Assembly (NCBI RefSeq): GCF_002797555.1
Contig: NZ_PGFA01000003.1
Location: 652,725-716,724 of the forward strand
Direction: 5' to 3'
DNA: 64,000 nt
Source: Hymenobacter chitinivorans DSM 11115
Lineage (GTDB): Bacteria; Bacteroidota; Bacteroidia; Cytophagales; Hymenobacteraceae
Part shown: positions 16,668 through 24,975 of the stretch, in pieces
Layout of the letters: each line of letters opens with the position of its first letter
How positions within the stretch are numbered: position 1 is the stretch's first letter
Translations under genes and position numbers: made by a program
The notes under the pieces: model-generated
Told to the model about the DNA's origin: nothing
The model's input: the letters and a program-made list of their open reading frames with translations, nothing else
Database searches by the model: none

Positions 16668-18860
16668 ATGAAAAGCCTTTACTACTTCCGAATCCTAAGC
16701 TTGTGCTTAGTGGGGTTGCTACCGGGCCGTCACACCGTTGCCCAAACCGAGTCAGCCTATTACTCCTCCTTCGCCACTCCGGCCAGCCCGGCCAACTACC
16801 GGACCAGCGCCACGGGCTCCGGGCTGTGCCTGGGCTGCCTGGTGGCCAACCCCGAGCGAGCCGCCGATACCGACCTGGAAAACTACGCCACCATTCAGAA
16901 CACGCTCGGCGTGCTGGGCGGCGGAGTTGCGCTGGCGTTGCAGCTCTCGGGGACGGCCCCGGCCACTTACCGGGCCGGCGTGGTCATCAGCAGCGGCAAT
17001 GTGCTCAATGCCGGTGCCCTGGCCACCATCACGCTGCGCACTTACCTCGGGGGTAGCCAGCAGCAGCAACTGCTGGCCAACGATGCGCTGGTCAGCAGCA
17101 CTGCCTTGTCGGATAGCCGCACCCGCCTGGAGTTTGTGGCCGCCAAGCCCTTCGACCAGCTGGAAATTGTGGTGGGCGGGATTCTCAACGGCGTTAATAC
17201 CGTGCGGGTGCTTTACGCCTACGGCGTGCCCACCAACACGCAGTTTACCACGGCCCTGGGTTACCTGTCCCGCAGCCCCGAGCCCAGCGCCGCCGACTAC
17301 AAGGTCACGACCGGAGGCGGCGCGGTAGCGGCCTGCGTGGGCACGGGCGTGGCTAACCCCACCAACGCCGTGGATGCGGGCCTGAACAACTTTGCCACGC
17401 TCACGACCGTGGCCGGGGTGGGCAACTGCTCAGCAAGCCTGCAAGTCAAGCTGGAAGGACCGGCCCCGGCGGGCTACCAGGCCGGCTTTGTGGTTGGCAA
17501 CGGGGGCGTACTCGATGTGAATGCCCTAAACTCGGTGCAGATTACGACTTACCTCAACGGGGTGGCCCAGGAAACCCGCGCCGGGGCCGAGCTGCTGCAA
17601 CTCACCCTGCTACCCGATAACCGCTACCAGGTCAGCTTCAAGTCGGGCCAGCCCTTCGACCGGGTCGAAATCAAGCAGTCGGCCCTGGCCAGTGCCCTCA
17701 ACACGCTGCAGGTCTACTACGGCTTTGGCATCGAGCCCCGGGCTTTTCAGGACGATACGCCGGTGCTGTCCGACTTCAAGACGCCCCAGCGCGGCACCGA
17801 GTACCAGGAGTCGGCCTCGGGCCTGCTGTGCCTGGGCTGCAGCTCGACCAATCCCCAAAAAGCGGCCGACAACACTTTCACCGAGTCGGACTACGCGGAG
17901 GTGCGGTTCCCGGTGGCTGCCCTGGGTACTTATAAGCTGAAGCTGCGCCTGAACGGGGCGGGCAAAGCCGGTAACCGCGCCGGTATTGCCCTGCGCACCA
18001 ACGACGCGCTGCTCAACACTACGCTGCTGCAAAACATCCGCATCAATACCTACGGCGGCACCAACGGCAGCCGCCTGCTGGAAAGCTCCTCGGCCAGCAC
18101 CCTGCTCGACCTGGGCCTGGTGGGCGACAACCGCCACGAGCTGGGCTTCCTCACCACCCAGGACTTCGAGTGGGTGGAAGTGGAAATAACCGGGGGGGTG
18201 GGCCTGTTTTCCGCCGCCCAGATCTACTACGCCTTTGCCGATGACCCCAACCCCGCTTTTCCCGCCGAAGTTGGCCCGCCGGCTAACCCGCTGCCAGTGG
18301 AGCTGCGCGTCTTCCAGGGGCGGAGCGTAGAAACGGCCGTGGAGCTTACCTGGCAAACGGCTTCGGAGCAAAAAAACGCCTACTTCCTGGTGGAACGCTC
18401 CCTGGGCGTCGAGTCGGGCTTCACCACCATAGGTCAGGTGCGGGGGGCGGGCACCACCACCCGCGGGGCCAGCTACCAGTTCCGCGACGAAACCGCCGCC
18501 CGGCAGGACCGCGGCCCGCTGTATTACCGCCTGCGGCAAGTCGACCAGGATGGGACCGAGCATTTCTCGCCCGTGGTGGTAATTACCTGGAAAAGTGAGC
18601 AGACTACGGCTTTGCAGGTGTATCCTAACCCGGCGGCGGAAACCCAGCGCATCAACGTGCAGCTGGTCGGGCTGCCCACGGACGGTGCCAGCCTGCAGGT
18701 GTATGGCAACTTAGGTGAGCTTATCTGGCGCGGGCCCGCCACCGGCTCGGCCCTGGAAATACCGCTCCACACGCTTCGTCAGGGACTCTATCATTTGGTG
18801 CTTACCGATGCAGCCGGCCAGCGCCAAGCCAGTCAGCGTCTGGTCGTCACGGGGCGGTAG
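16668..18860 (+). CDS. T9SS-secreted three-repeat protein, CLGC type, copy 2
   Basis: 730 residues from ATG 16668 (MKSLYYFRILSLCLVG, signal peptide ending TVAQ). It has the same three modules as the upstream gene (GLCLGCLVANPERA; ACVGTGVANPTNA; GLLCLGCSSTNPQKA), and the DNA around 17785-17860 is almost identical to 15455-15530, so the pair arose by duplication. It differs by an added block of about 100 residues (roughly 545-645; LPVELRVFQGRSVETAVELTW ... YYRLRQVDQDG), a fibronectin-like module common before T9SS domains, then the sorting domain (LQVYPNPAAE, LQVYGNLGELIWRG, QGLYHLVLTDAAG). It has its own enhancer/promoter pair (16522, 16603) and terminator (18914). Confidence 0.85.
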   Translation: MKSLYYFRILSLCLVGLLPGRHTVAQTESAYYSSFATPASPANYRTSATGSGLCLGCLVANPERAADTDLENYATIQNTLGVLGGGVALALQLSGTAPATYRAGVVISSGNVLNAGALATITLRTYLGGSQQQQLLANDALVSSTALSDSRTRLEFVAAKPFDQLEIVVGGILNGVNTVRVLYAYGVPTNTQFTTALGYLSRSPEPSAADYKVTTGGGAVAACVGTGVANPTNAVDAGLNNFATLTTVAGVGNCSASLQVKLEGPAPAGYQAGFVVGNGGVLDVNALNSVQITTYLNGVAQETRAGAELLQLTLLPDNRYQVSFKSGQPFDRVEIKQSALASALNTLQVYYGFGIEPRAFQDDTPVLSDFKTPQRGTEYQESASGLLCLGCSSTNPQKAADNTFTESDYAEVRFPVAALGTYKLKLRLNGAGKAGNRAGIALRTNDALLNTTLLQNIRINTYGGTNGSRLLESSSASTLLDLGLVGDNRHELGFLTTQDFEWVEVEITGGVGLFSAAQIYYAFADDPNPAFPAEVGPPANPLPVELRVFQGRSVETAVELTWQTASEQKNAYFLVERSLGVESGFTTIGQVRGAGTTTRGASYQFRDETAARQDRGPLYYRLRQVDQDGTEHFSPVVVITWKSEQTTALQVYPNPAAETQRINVQLVGLPTDGASLQVYGNLGELIWRGPATGSALEIPLHTLRQGLYHLVLTDAAGQRQASQRLVVTGR

Positions 18861-18913
18861 CGCTTGCTGCAAAGCTATACTGCGTGCCAAATCATTAGCC
18901 TTTATCAGTATTG

Positions 18914-18945
18914 GGCCTCGCTACTCACCGTAGCGGGGCCTTTTT
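18914..18945 (+). terminator. Rho-independent terminator
   Basis: Stem GGCCTCGCTAC / GTAGCGGGGCC (one G-T pair) with five-base loop and five Ts, 53 bp after the stop at 18860. Confidence 0.8.
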
Positions 18946-19337
18946 ATAGTGCTTCTTCCTCTAAAAACACTAAATCAGAAAACCGCTGAATCTGGGCTCA
19001 ATCTAGAAAAAGTCCGATTTGTTGAACAAAACCTCGCAGCAACCTAAACAGGATATATACGGGATGAATTATGTATAAAATTATGATATAAACTCTGCCT
19101 TGCCGAAACGTTAAAATAGCCTGTTAGGCTGCAAAAGGCCATTTTATTAAAAGTTTTGCAATTAAGTGGGCCTTAGCATAGGAATTTGATAGAACTGGAT
19201 TTGTCGAAGACCAGTAGAATGGTAATATTTCGGTAACATATTTCAATTCGGCCCCCGGCATCTTTGCGGCCGAATTACTGCCTGCCGCTCGCGCTTTCCT
19301 TTCCTCCTCTCTTTTCACCATACAAAACCTCTTTCGA
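18946..19337. other. AT-rich intergenic region with a direct repeat before the nuclease gene
   Basis: No credible gene. Near the right end, GGTAATATTTC (19219) is followed at once by GGTAACATATTTC (to 19243), a near direct repeat. CATCTTTG at 19259-19266 is one base off the TAnnTTTG box and lies 71 bp before the start codon at 19338, so this is the likely promoter zone. GGTAACAT recurs upstream of 23386. Confidence 0.35.
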
Positions 19338-20225
19338 ATGAAGCGTACCCTCTACCGCTTGCTCAGCTGTGGCCTGCTCGGCATCCTCGCAGTTTCGTGT
19401 TCCAAAGACGAAACCGTTGCGCCCACCAGTGCTCCCACGGCTGTTTCACAGAGTTTTGATGCCACGCGCGACAGTCACCTGACGATGGGTAACCCCAGCG
19501 GAGCCATTACCGACGCCACCAATTCGCCCAACAACTATTTGATGTCCAAAGCCCAGTACGTGCTGTCGTATAGCCGCGACAAAGGCAAGCCCAACTGGGT
19601 GAGCTGGCACCTGAGCAGCGCCTGGCTGGGCAGCACCCCGCGCCAGGACAACTTCTCCTCGGATGCCACACTGCCCTCGACCTGGTTTCACGCTACGAGC
19701 AGCAGCTACACCGGTTCGGGCTTCGACCGGGGCCACAATTGCCCCTCGGCCGACCGCACCGGCTCGGTGGCCGATAACTCGGCTACTTTCCTGATGACCA
19801 ACATGATGCCCCAGGCGGCGAACAACAACCAGCAGACCTGGGCCGGCCTCGAAAATTATGAGCGCACTCTCGTGAGCCAGGGCTACGAGCTCTACGTTAT
19901 CTGTGGCAGCTACGGCAGCGGCGGTACCGGCGTCAACGGCTACGCTACCACTATTGCCGGCGGCAAAATCACGGTTCCGGCCCGTTGCTGGAAAGTCGTG
20001 GTCGTGTTGCCCGAAGGCTCCAGCGACGCCAGCCGCGTAACCACCGGCACCCGCATTATTGCCATCGACACGCCCAATACGACCTCCATCAGCTCGAGCT
20101 GGGGCAGCTACCGCACCACGGTAGACGCCATTGAGGCCGCCACGGGCTACAACATCCTGTCGGCGGTGTCGAGCACGGTGCAGAGCACCATCGAGGCCCG
20201 CGTGGACAGCGGCCCCACGAGCTGA
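19338..20225 (+). CDS. Lipoprotein DNA/RNA non-specific endonuclease (NucA/Serratia type)
   Basis: 295 residues. The leader MKRTLYRLLSCGLLGILAVSCSK ends in a lipobox with Cys at about 22, so it should be lipid-anchored, then exported. The nuclease core starts near residue 60; the beta-beta-alpha-metal active site is GFDRGHNCPSADRTGS with the catalytic His of DRGH, and the metal-binding Asn is in TNMMPQAANNNQQTWAGLE. YVICGSYGSGGTG and ARCWKVVVVLP are typical following strands. The family degrades DNA and RNA without sequence preference; a surface nuclease could serve nutrient scavenging. Single gene with a strong terminator at 20247. Confidence 0.92.
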   Translation: MKRTLYRLLSCGLLGILAVSCSKDETVAPTSAPTAVSQSFDATRDSHLTMGNPSGAITDATNSPNNYLMSKAQYVLSYSRDKGKPNWVSWHLSSAWLGSTPRQDNFSSDATLPSTWFHATSSSYTGSGFDRGHNCPSADRTGSVADNSATFLMTNMMPQAANNNQQTWAGLENYERTLVSQGYELYVICGSYGSGGTGVNGYATTIAGGKITVPARCWKVVVVLPEGSSDASRVTTGTRIIAIDTPNTTSISSSWGSYRTTVDAIEAATGYNILSAVSSTVQSTIEARVDSGPTS

Positions 20226-20246
20226 GCCCAGTAGAACGGTACCCGA

Positions 20247-20284
20247 AAATACCCTTGCTACCGACTTGGTAGTGAGGGTATTTT
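20247..20284 (+). terminator. Rho-independent terminator
   Basis: Long stem: AAAATACCCT / AGGGTATTTT and CTACC / GGTAG separated by a TG-TG internal bulge, five-base loop; 22 bp after the stop at 20225. Confidence 0.85.
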
Positions 20285-20391
20285 CATTATATTAGAGCTG
20301 CTCTAGCCCGCTCAAACCTTATTGAATTATCGTTGCCAGCCTGTCGTACTCTGCAAATATTGTGAAAGGAGTGAAAGGTGAGAAGTACCAG

Positions 20392-20418
20392 AAAGCCGCG
20401 CTGCAACGCGGCTTTTTG
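20392..20418 (+). terminator. Second hairpin terminator in the 20.2-20.5 kb gap
   Basis: Stem AAAGCCGCG / CGCGGCTTT, six-base loop, T run to 20417. The 108 bp between this and the previous terminator hold no recognisable gene, so either a small transcript ends here or it backs up the first terminator. Confidence 0.6.
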
Positions 20419-20547
20419 CGTATAGCTTTTCCCGCGGGCCGGTCGGTAACGGATTCATAATACCACGGTAACGCACACCCAATACTCGGTCGTGAAATTT
20501 GTAAATGGTGGAGCCCCGGCGGCTCCGGCCACTAGCAGCTCCTGCCG

Positions 20548-22269
20548 ATGGATTTTCTCTCTTCCTCCGTTTTTCCTTACCCCGGTTTTTTGGGTCGCCG
20601 CTCCCAGGAGCTGCTGCGGCCAGTACTTAGTTACTTCAGCGGGGCCCGCGAGCTGCAGCAGCTCTACGAGCAAACGGCCCACCTGCGCGGGCGTGAGTTT
20701 ATTGGGGCCTTGCTGCGCCGCCTGGGCATTACGGTGGCCTACGACGCGGCCGAGCTGGGGCAGTTGCCCGCCACGGGTAGTTTCGTGGCCGTCGGCAACC
20801 ACCCCTGCGGCCTGCTTGACGGCCTGATCCTGCTCTACGTGCTGACCGAGGTGCGGCCCGATTTCAAGCTGGTGGCCAACGAGGTGCTGGCGCCCCTGCT
20901 GCCCCAGCTCGGCAGCCACCTGATTCTGGTGAATCCGGAGCGGGCCGCGGCGGGCCAGAACGTGCCGGGCGTGCGCCGACTGCTGCACTACGTGCACAAT
21001 GAGGTGCCCATTGGGCTGTTTCCGGCCGGGGAAGTGGCCAGCCAGCTGCAGCCGTTTCGGCCGGCGCTGGAAGCCGAGTGGCACCCCACGGCCGGCCGCC
21101 TGCTCACCTCGGCGCCAGTGCCAGTGGTGCCCGTGTGGCTGAGCGGGCACAACAGCCGGGCTTTCAACCTGCTGGGTTTGCTGCACCCTTGGCTACGCAC
21201 GGCCCGGCTGCCCGCCGAACTGCTCAACAAGCGCGGCCAAACCATTCGGGTGCGTCTGGGCCGCGCCATTGCCCCGGCCGAGCTGGCCTGTCTGGCGGCT
21301 CCCGAGCGCCTGGCTTACGTGCGGGCCCGGGTATTTGCCCTGGCCACTCCGGTTCCCGGGCTGCTGGCGGCCCCCACCGCGCCGCCGGTAGCGCCCGAAA
21401 CGGCTCCCGAGCTAGTATTGCGCGACATCAACGCCCTGCGGGCCTCGCGCTGCCTGGTGCGGTCTGGGAAGTGGGAGGTGTATTTAGCCAGCAAGGCCGA
21501 GCTGCCCCACGTGCTGCGGGAGCTGGGCCGCCTGCGCGAGCTGACGTTTCGCCGCGAAGGGGAGGGCACCCAGCAACCCCTCGACCTGGACCACTACGAC
21601 GAGTATTACCGCCACCTGTTTCTCTACGACCGGGTTGCCCAGCGCCTGGTTGGGGCTTACCGCATCGGGCGGGGGCGGGCCATTCTGCGCCAGCACGGCC
21701 GCCGGGGCTTTTACCTGCATTCATTGTTTCGGCTGAAAAAAGAGCTGGAGCCCTTTCTGGCCCAGTCGCTGGAGCTGGGGCGCTCCTTCGTGCGGGCCGA
21801 GTACCAGAAGCAGCCCCAGCCCCTGGCCCTGCTCTGGAAGGGCATTGCCGAATACCTGAGCCGCCACCCCGAATACCGCTACCTTATTGGCCCGGTGAGC
21901 ATCAGCAACCGGTTTTCGAGCGTGTCGCGGGCCGTCATGGTTAATTTCCTGACCGAGCACTACTGGCGCGCCGACCTGGCCGCCTTGGTCAAGCCTCGTA
22001 AGCAGTTCCGCTACCGCCCCCTCGATGCTGGGGAAGCACCCGAAACCCTGCAGACCGGTCTGAACAGCGTACAAGACCTGCACAAGCTCATTGCCACCTT
22101 CGAAGTAGGGGGAGCGGGAATTCCGGTGCTACTGCGGCACTATCTCAAGCGCAACGCCCGTCTGCTGGGCTTCAACCTGGACCCTAACTTCTCCAATACC
22201 CTCGACGGATTCATTGTGCTGGACGCCCGGGAGCTGCCCGCCCGCACCCTGGATTTGCTGGAACGGTAG
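20548..22269 (+). CDS. Bifunctional acyltransferase: PlsC-like domain plus GNAT-like N-acyltransferase (OlsF/GlsF-like)
   Basis: 573 residues. Residues about 70-260 form a lysophospholipid acyltransferase domain: NHPCGLLDG (His85...Asp91), VNPERA, IGLFPAGEVASQ and PVVPVWLSGHNS. From about 295 a second domain resembles the OlsB/hemolysin N-acyltransferase family: VRSGKWEVYLASKAELPHVLRELGRLRELTFR, DEYYRHLFLYD, LVGAYRIGRG, FYLHSLFRL, LELGRSFVRAEYQ, YLIGPVSISNRF. The same order of O-acyl and N-acyl domains is seen in OlsF and GlsF, which make ornithine or glycine lipids in one polypeptide. The head-group amino acid cannot be read from sequence. Single gene; the palindromic terminator at 22286 is shared with the convergent neighbour. 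Confidence 0.82.
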   Translation: MDFLSSSVFPYPGFLGRRSQELLRPVLSYFSGARELQQLYEQTAHLRGREFIGALLRRLGITVAYDAAELGQLPATGSFVAVGNHPCGLLDGLILLYVLTEVRPDFKLVANEVLAPLLPQLGSHLILVNPERAAAGQNVPGVRRLLHYVHNEVPIGLFPAGEVASQLQPFRPALEAEWHPTAGRLLTSAPVPVVPVWLSGHNSRAFNLLGLLHPWLRTARLPAELLNKRGQTIRVRLGRAIAPAELACLAAPERLAYVRARVFALATPVPGLLAAPTAPPVAPETAPELVLRDINALRASRCLVRSGKWEVYLASKAELPHVLRELGRLRELTFRREGEGTQQPLDLDHYDEYYRHLFLYDRVAQRLVGAYRIGRGRAILRQHGRRGFYLHSLFRLKKELEPFLAQSLELGRSFVRAEYQKQPQPLALLWKGIAEYLSRHPEYRYLIGPVSISNRFSSVSRAVMVNFLTEHYWRADLAALVKPRKQFRYRPLDAGEAPETLQTGLNSVQDLHKLIATFEVGGAGIPVLLRHYLKRNARLLGFNLDPNFSNTLDGFIVLDARELPARTLDLLER

Positions 22270-22285
22270 CACGCCGGCCCGATTC

Positions 22286-22337
22286 ATCCGCATCAAAAAA
22301 GCCCCTGGCACGTGCCAGGGGCTTTTTTGATGCGGAT
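22286..22337. terminator. 52-bp perfect palindrome, bidirectional terminator
   Basis: The left half starts ATCCGCATCAAAAAAGCC and the right half is its exact reverse complement, centred at 22311/22312. It contains an inner GC-rich stem flanked by A6 and T6 and an extra 10-bp outer arm. It lies between convergent genes ending at 22269 and 22348. Confidence 0.9.
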
Positions 22338-22347
22338 AGCTATACAG

Positions 22348-22926
22348 CTAGTCTTTGTCGTTGGCGGGGATACCCACAGTGCTTTCCTCGGCGGCGGGCA
22401 TTGTGTTCATAAAGGACCGGAAGCTCATGGCCGCTTCGCTGGCCAGGTTGTTGGCCTGGGCCGTCACGCGCCGGTCGTTAAAAGTTTTGCCGTTGCTCCT
22501 CTCGGCCGCCAGCTTGGCAATGTAGTCGCTGAGCATCACCGTTTCGTCGGGCTTGGCGGGGTCGGGCACCAGGCGGAACGAGCCCACGCTGTATTCGTAG
22601 CCTTTGTCGCTGGCCCGGAATACGAAGTCAAAGCGGATGGTCTGTTCCTGCTCTTTGCCGTTTGTGGCTACGGGCTTCACTTTGCCCGTGCCCGTTACGC
22701 GCACCATTCCCGCGGCAGGATCCGCCTTGGCGCCCGTTTTAGGGCCGTATGAAAAGTGGCTTTCCGTCCATTCCAGGGCGCGGCGGTAAAGTACTTCCTT
22801 GCCCACTTCTTCCGCCAGCACGTTCTCCGTGTAGCTCACAGAGGCTCCCGAACCATCCTGCGCCCTAGCTGCCGGAGCACTTGCAAGCAGACAGGCGAAC
22901 ATCAAACCAAACAGCACTTTTTTCAT
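22348..22926 (-). CDS. DUF4468-like secreted protein
   Basis: 192 residues with a signal peptide (MKKVLFGLMFACLLASAPAARAQ). The body resembles DUF4468, a TBP-like fold common in Bacteroidota: VLYRRALEWTESHFSYG at the start of the domain, MVRVTGTGKVKPV, IRFDFVFRASDKGYEYSVGSFRLVPD in the middle. The C-terminal third is helical and polar. Function unknown; periplasmic or surface location is likely from the signal peptide. Single gene, convergent with the acyltransferase. Confidence 0.7.
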   Translation of the reverse strand: MKKVLFGLMFACLLASAPAARAQDGSGASVSYTENVLAEEVGKEVLYRRALEWTESHFSYGPKTGAKADPAAGMVRVTGTGKVKPVATNGKEQEQTIRFDFVFRASDKGYEYSVGSFRLVPDPAKPDETVMLSDYIAKLAAERSNGKTFNDRRVTAQANNLASEAAMSFRSFMNTMPAAEESTVGIPANDKD

Positions 22927-23329
22927 GACCGTAGTGAAACCGAAGTGTTAGTACAAATATGACAGAAGTAAAAGCAGTTAGGCGGGAAGAGTTGGATTAA
23001 GAGGAGCGGAGTTGAAGTCTGTTGAACTACCAAGAGTGGGGAACAAACGCAGCAACAGTTGCTGAGCTGTTTACTATGGAAGGTGCTCTGTTTCAGGCTT
23101 CAGGATGCAGATGGTTTAAAATTGCACTTTTCTATTGAAAGATGGTGCTCTTACAAACCCAGTAAGTTGAATTTTGTTGGGACATAGCAAAGATAAGCAA
23201 CTCGGCTTAGATGCCTACTTCAAATTTTTGTTACGCAGTAAAAACTTGAGTATCATTATTTTGTGCGGCATATATACTATAGTGTCTGGCAGGCTGTGCA
23301 AATCCTAGGTTTGGGCTGCTTAACATTTT
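22927..23329. other. Intergenic stretch without recognised gene
   Basis: About 400 bp, AT-richer than the surroundings. Stop codons are frequent in all frames and no strong hairpin is seen. The left end must hold the promoter for the minus-strand gene that starts at 22926. Confidence 0.4.
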
Positions 23330-23386
23330 GGTAACATAAACTTAATGTTACCAACGGAGCGGGGTTGGTAACAATTAGTACTTTTG
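23330..23386 (+). promoter_or_regulatory. GGTAACAT repeats followed by a -7 box
   Basis: GGTAACAT (23330-23337) and its inverted copy ATGTTACC (23345-23352) flank a seven-base spacer, and a third copy GGTAACAA starts at 23367. TACTTTTG at 23379-23386 matches the Bacteroidota -7 box. Together they look like an operator overlapping a promoter that fires to the right. Confidence 0.5.
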
Positions 23387-23542
23387 CGACGTGCTTCACC
23401 TCAATTCCAAACGTTTGATGGAGCGCGGAACCTTCCACGGAAACGTTCTGCGAGATGATCGAAAGGTCGTTTCCCCCGCTGACTCTTCTGTTTTTCTGGT
23501 TTTTGCCCCGTTCACCGCTCCGGTTTCCGAAGCGGTTTTTTT
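23387..23542 (+). ncRNA. Candidate small RNA or leader ending at a terminator
   Basis: The interval lies between the -7 box at 23379 and a hairpin with stem ACCGCT / AGCGGT extended by CGG/CCG after one mismatch (23514-23535), followed by seven Ts. An open frame (from ATG 23391) runs across the terminator to 23576, which argues against it being the product, although a leader peptide ending earlier cannot be excluded. No known RNA family is recognised. The 54-codon gene at 23633 is 90 bp further on, so transcription attenuation is an alternative. Confidence 0.35.
23514..23542 (+). terminator. Rho-independent terminator
   Basis: Hairpin ACCGCTcCGG-TTT-CCGaAGCGGT followed by a run of Ts through 23542. 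Confidence 0.65.
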
Positions 23543-23632
23543 ATGTCCTGTCGGTTTGCCCGCCAGGGTAGGGTAGGCAGGCCCGCACCTAAGACCTTTC
23601 TCGCTCTTCTCAACCCATACTGGTAACCAGCC

Positions 23633-23797
23633 ATGAACGACACCACCCTCGCCCAGCAGATGGTAGCCGCCGCTCCTGCCGCCACCCGCAGCGTAAGCCT
23701 GAGCACGGGCCCCAAGCGGATGGCCGTTATCAACGGATGGGCCGCCATGTTCCGCGGCGCCCTCGGCCCCAAAGACAGCCGCGCCAACGTCATCTAA
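23633..23797 (+). CDS. Candidate 54-residue small protein
   Basis: ATG at 23633 to TAA at 23795-23797 gives MNDTTLAQQMVAAAPAATRS and then VSLSTGPKRMAVINGWAAMF, ending RANVI. Third codon positions are strongly G/C as in neighbouring real genes (GCC, CTG, ACC, GGC), which is the main support. No signal peptide and no family is recognised. The C-terminal half could form an amphipathic helix (RMAVINGWAAMFRGAL). It stands alone in a 1.1 kb gap, downstream of the terminator at 23514. Confidence 0.45.
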   Translation: MNDTTLAQQMVAAAPAATRSVSLSTGPKRMAVINGWAAMFRGALGPKDSRANVI

Positions 23798-24018
23798 TTG
23801 ACCTCTTTTCAGAGCGCCCGGCCACTACTGGGTACTCTGCTTTTCGGGTGGCCGCGCAAGCAACGCCGCTCCAAGAAATAGTTAACCTGCCGTCCCGAGC
23901 TGGCGGAGGAAGTTCTGAGTCAGGGCGCGGTGGGTTTTTGGTGAAAAAAGAGGCTGCCGTCCCTGGTTTAGATTCCCTTCGTCAGTTCTGGATGGCATCT
24001 TTCTTTACTAAGTAAATC

Positions 24019-24864
24019 ATGCAACTAGGAACCCTCACCCTGCAAAATCCCATCTGCTTGGCAGCTGCTCCCTGGCAGCTGGATGGGTCCGGCTACGAGC
24101 GGCTAGGCGCCATTTTTACCCGTACCGTGACGATGGAGCCCAAGCCCGGGCTCTACGAGGAAGGCATTTGGCAAGTGAACGAGCAAACCCTGCTCAACGC
24201 CACCAACATGCGCACCGAAAGCGCCGAAATTCTGGTCCAGGAGCACTTGCCCCACCTGCTCAGCTACGGCGTGCCGGTGCTGGTCAGCATCACGGCCCCC
24301 GGTATTCCCGGCTTCCGCAAGATTGCGCGGTTTCTGGCCCGGGAAGTCGGCTCCCAAATTGCCGGCGTGGAAGTCTACATAGCCCAGCCCAACACCGAGA
24401 AAGGCGCTGAGCTCAACGCCAAATTCGTGCGCGAAGCCACCCAGGCCGTGCGCAACGAGCTGGGCCCAGCTGCGGTTATCGTGGTGAAGCTGCCGCCGTG
24501 GCCCGAGCATATCCGCGGGCTGGCCCTGGGTGCCCAGGAAGGCGGGGCTACGGCTTTGGCCGCTACCAACGTCCTGAAGGCCCTGCACCTGTCCGACGAC
24601 GCCACGGCCGAGCCCGTAACCGGCGGCCTGTCGGGCGAGGCGCTACGGCCCGTGGCCCTGCGCTGCGTGTGGGAGCTGGCCCATGATGCCCGTATTACGC
24701 TACCCATTTTCGGCACCGGCGGCGTGTTTACGGCCGCCCATGTGTCGGACTACCTGCGCTGCGGGGCCAATGCCGTGCAAGTGGCCAGCGGCGAATGGCT
24801 GGAACCTGGTTTGTCGGCCCGCCTGGCCGCCGAGTGCGGGCATTTAGTAGCCGTAAGCCAGTAA
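24019..24864 (+). CDS. Dihydroorotate dehydrogenase-like protein, catalytic residue replaced
   Basis: 281 residues, somewhat shorter than class 1 PyrD. The fold is recognisable: LQNPICLAAAPW at the N-terminus, LGAIFTRTVTMEPKPG, VIVVKLPPW, GGLSGEALRPVALRCVWEL and IFGTGGVFTAAHVSDYLRCGANAVQVA (the FMN phosphate site). In PyrD the residue just before the Pro-Asn of S(C/S)PN is the catalytic Cys or Ser; here the segment is VYIAQPNTEKG, so that position is Gln123. The NxxGxxNxG substrate loop is also altered (LLNATNMRTESAE). The place next to pyrF and pyrE supports a pyrimidine link, but the classical reaction is doubtful, and another pyrD may exist elsewhere. Confidence 0.75.
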   Translation: MQLGTLTLQNPICLAAAPWQLDGSGYERLGAIFTRTVTMEPKPGLYEEGIWQVNEQTLLNATNMRTESAEILVQEHLPHLLSYGVPVLVSITAPGIPGFRKIARFLAREVGSQIAGVEVYIAQPNTEKGAELNAKFVREATQAVRNELGPAAVIVVKLPPWPEHIRGLALGAQEGGATALAATNVLKALHLSDDATAEPVTGGLSGEALRPVALRCVWELAHDARITLPIFGTGGVFTAAHVSDYLRCGANAVQVASGEWLEPGLSARLAAECGHLVAVSQ

Positions 24865-24975
24865 CTTGAAGTTTCACTTCGTGAATCGTCTCCGCCGCTG
24901 GGTAGGTAGACCCTCTTCCTAACCTCGTTCAACGTCCTGCGAAGCTTTGCTTCGCGTCACTCTTCCCACCCGACC

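Noticed and set aside
19124..19321. A 65-codon minus-strand frame before the nuclease gene
   Set aside because: Composition is AT-rich and unlike real genes here, no start context, and it would occupy the nuclease promoter.
23391..23576. A 61-codon gene upstream of the small gene at 23633
   Set aside because: Its frame runs through a clear rho-independent terminator (23514-23542), so it is not a sensible coding region.
23737..24015. A 92-codon frame overlapping the 54-codon small gene and the pyrD-like upstream region
   Set aside because: Arg/Pro-rich out-of-frame reading of the small gene followed by non-coding DNA.
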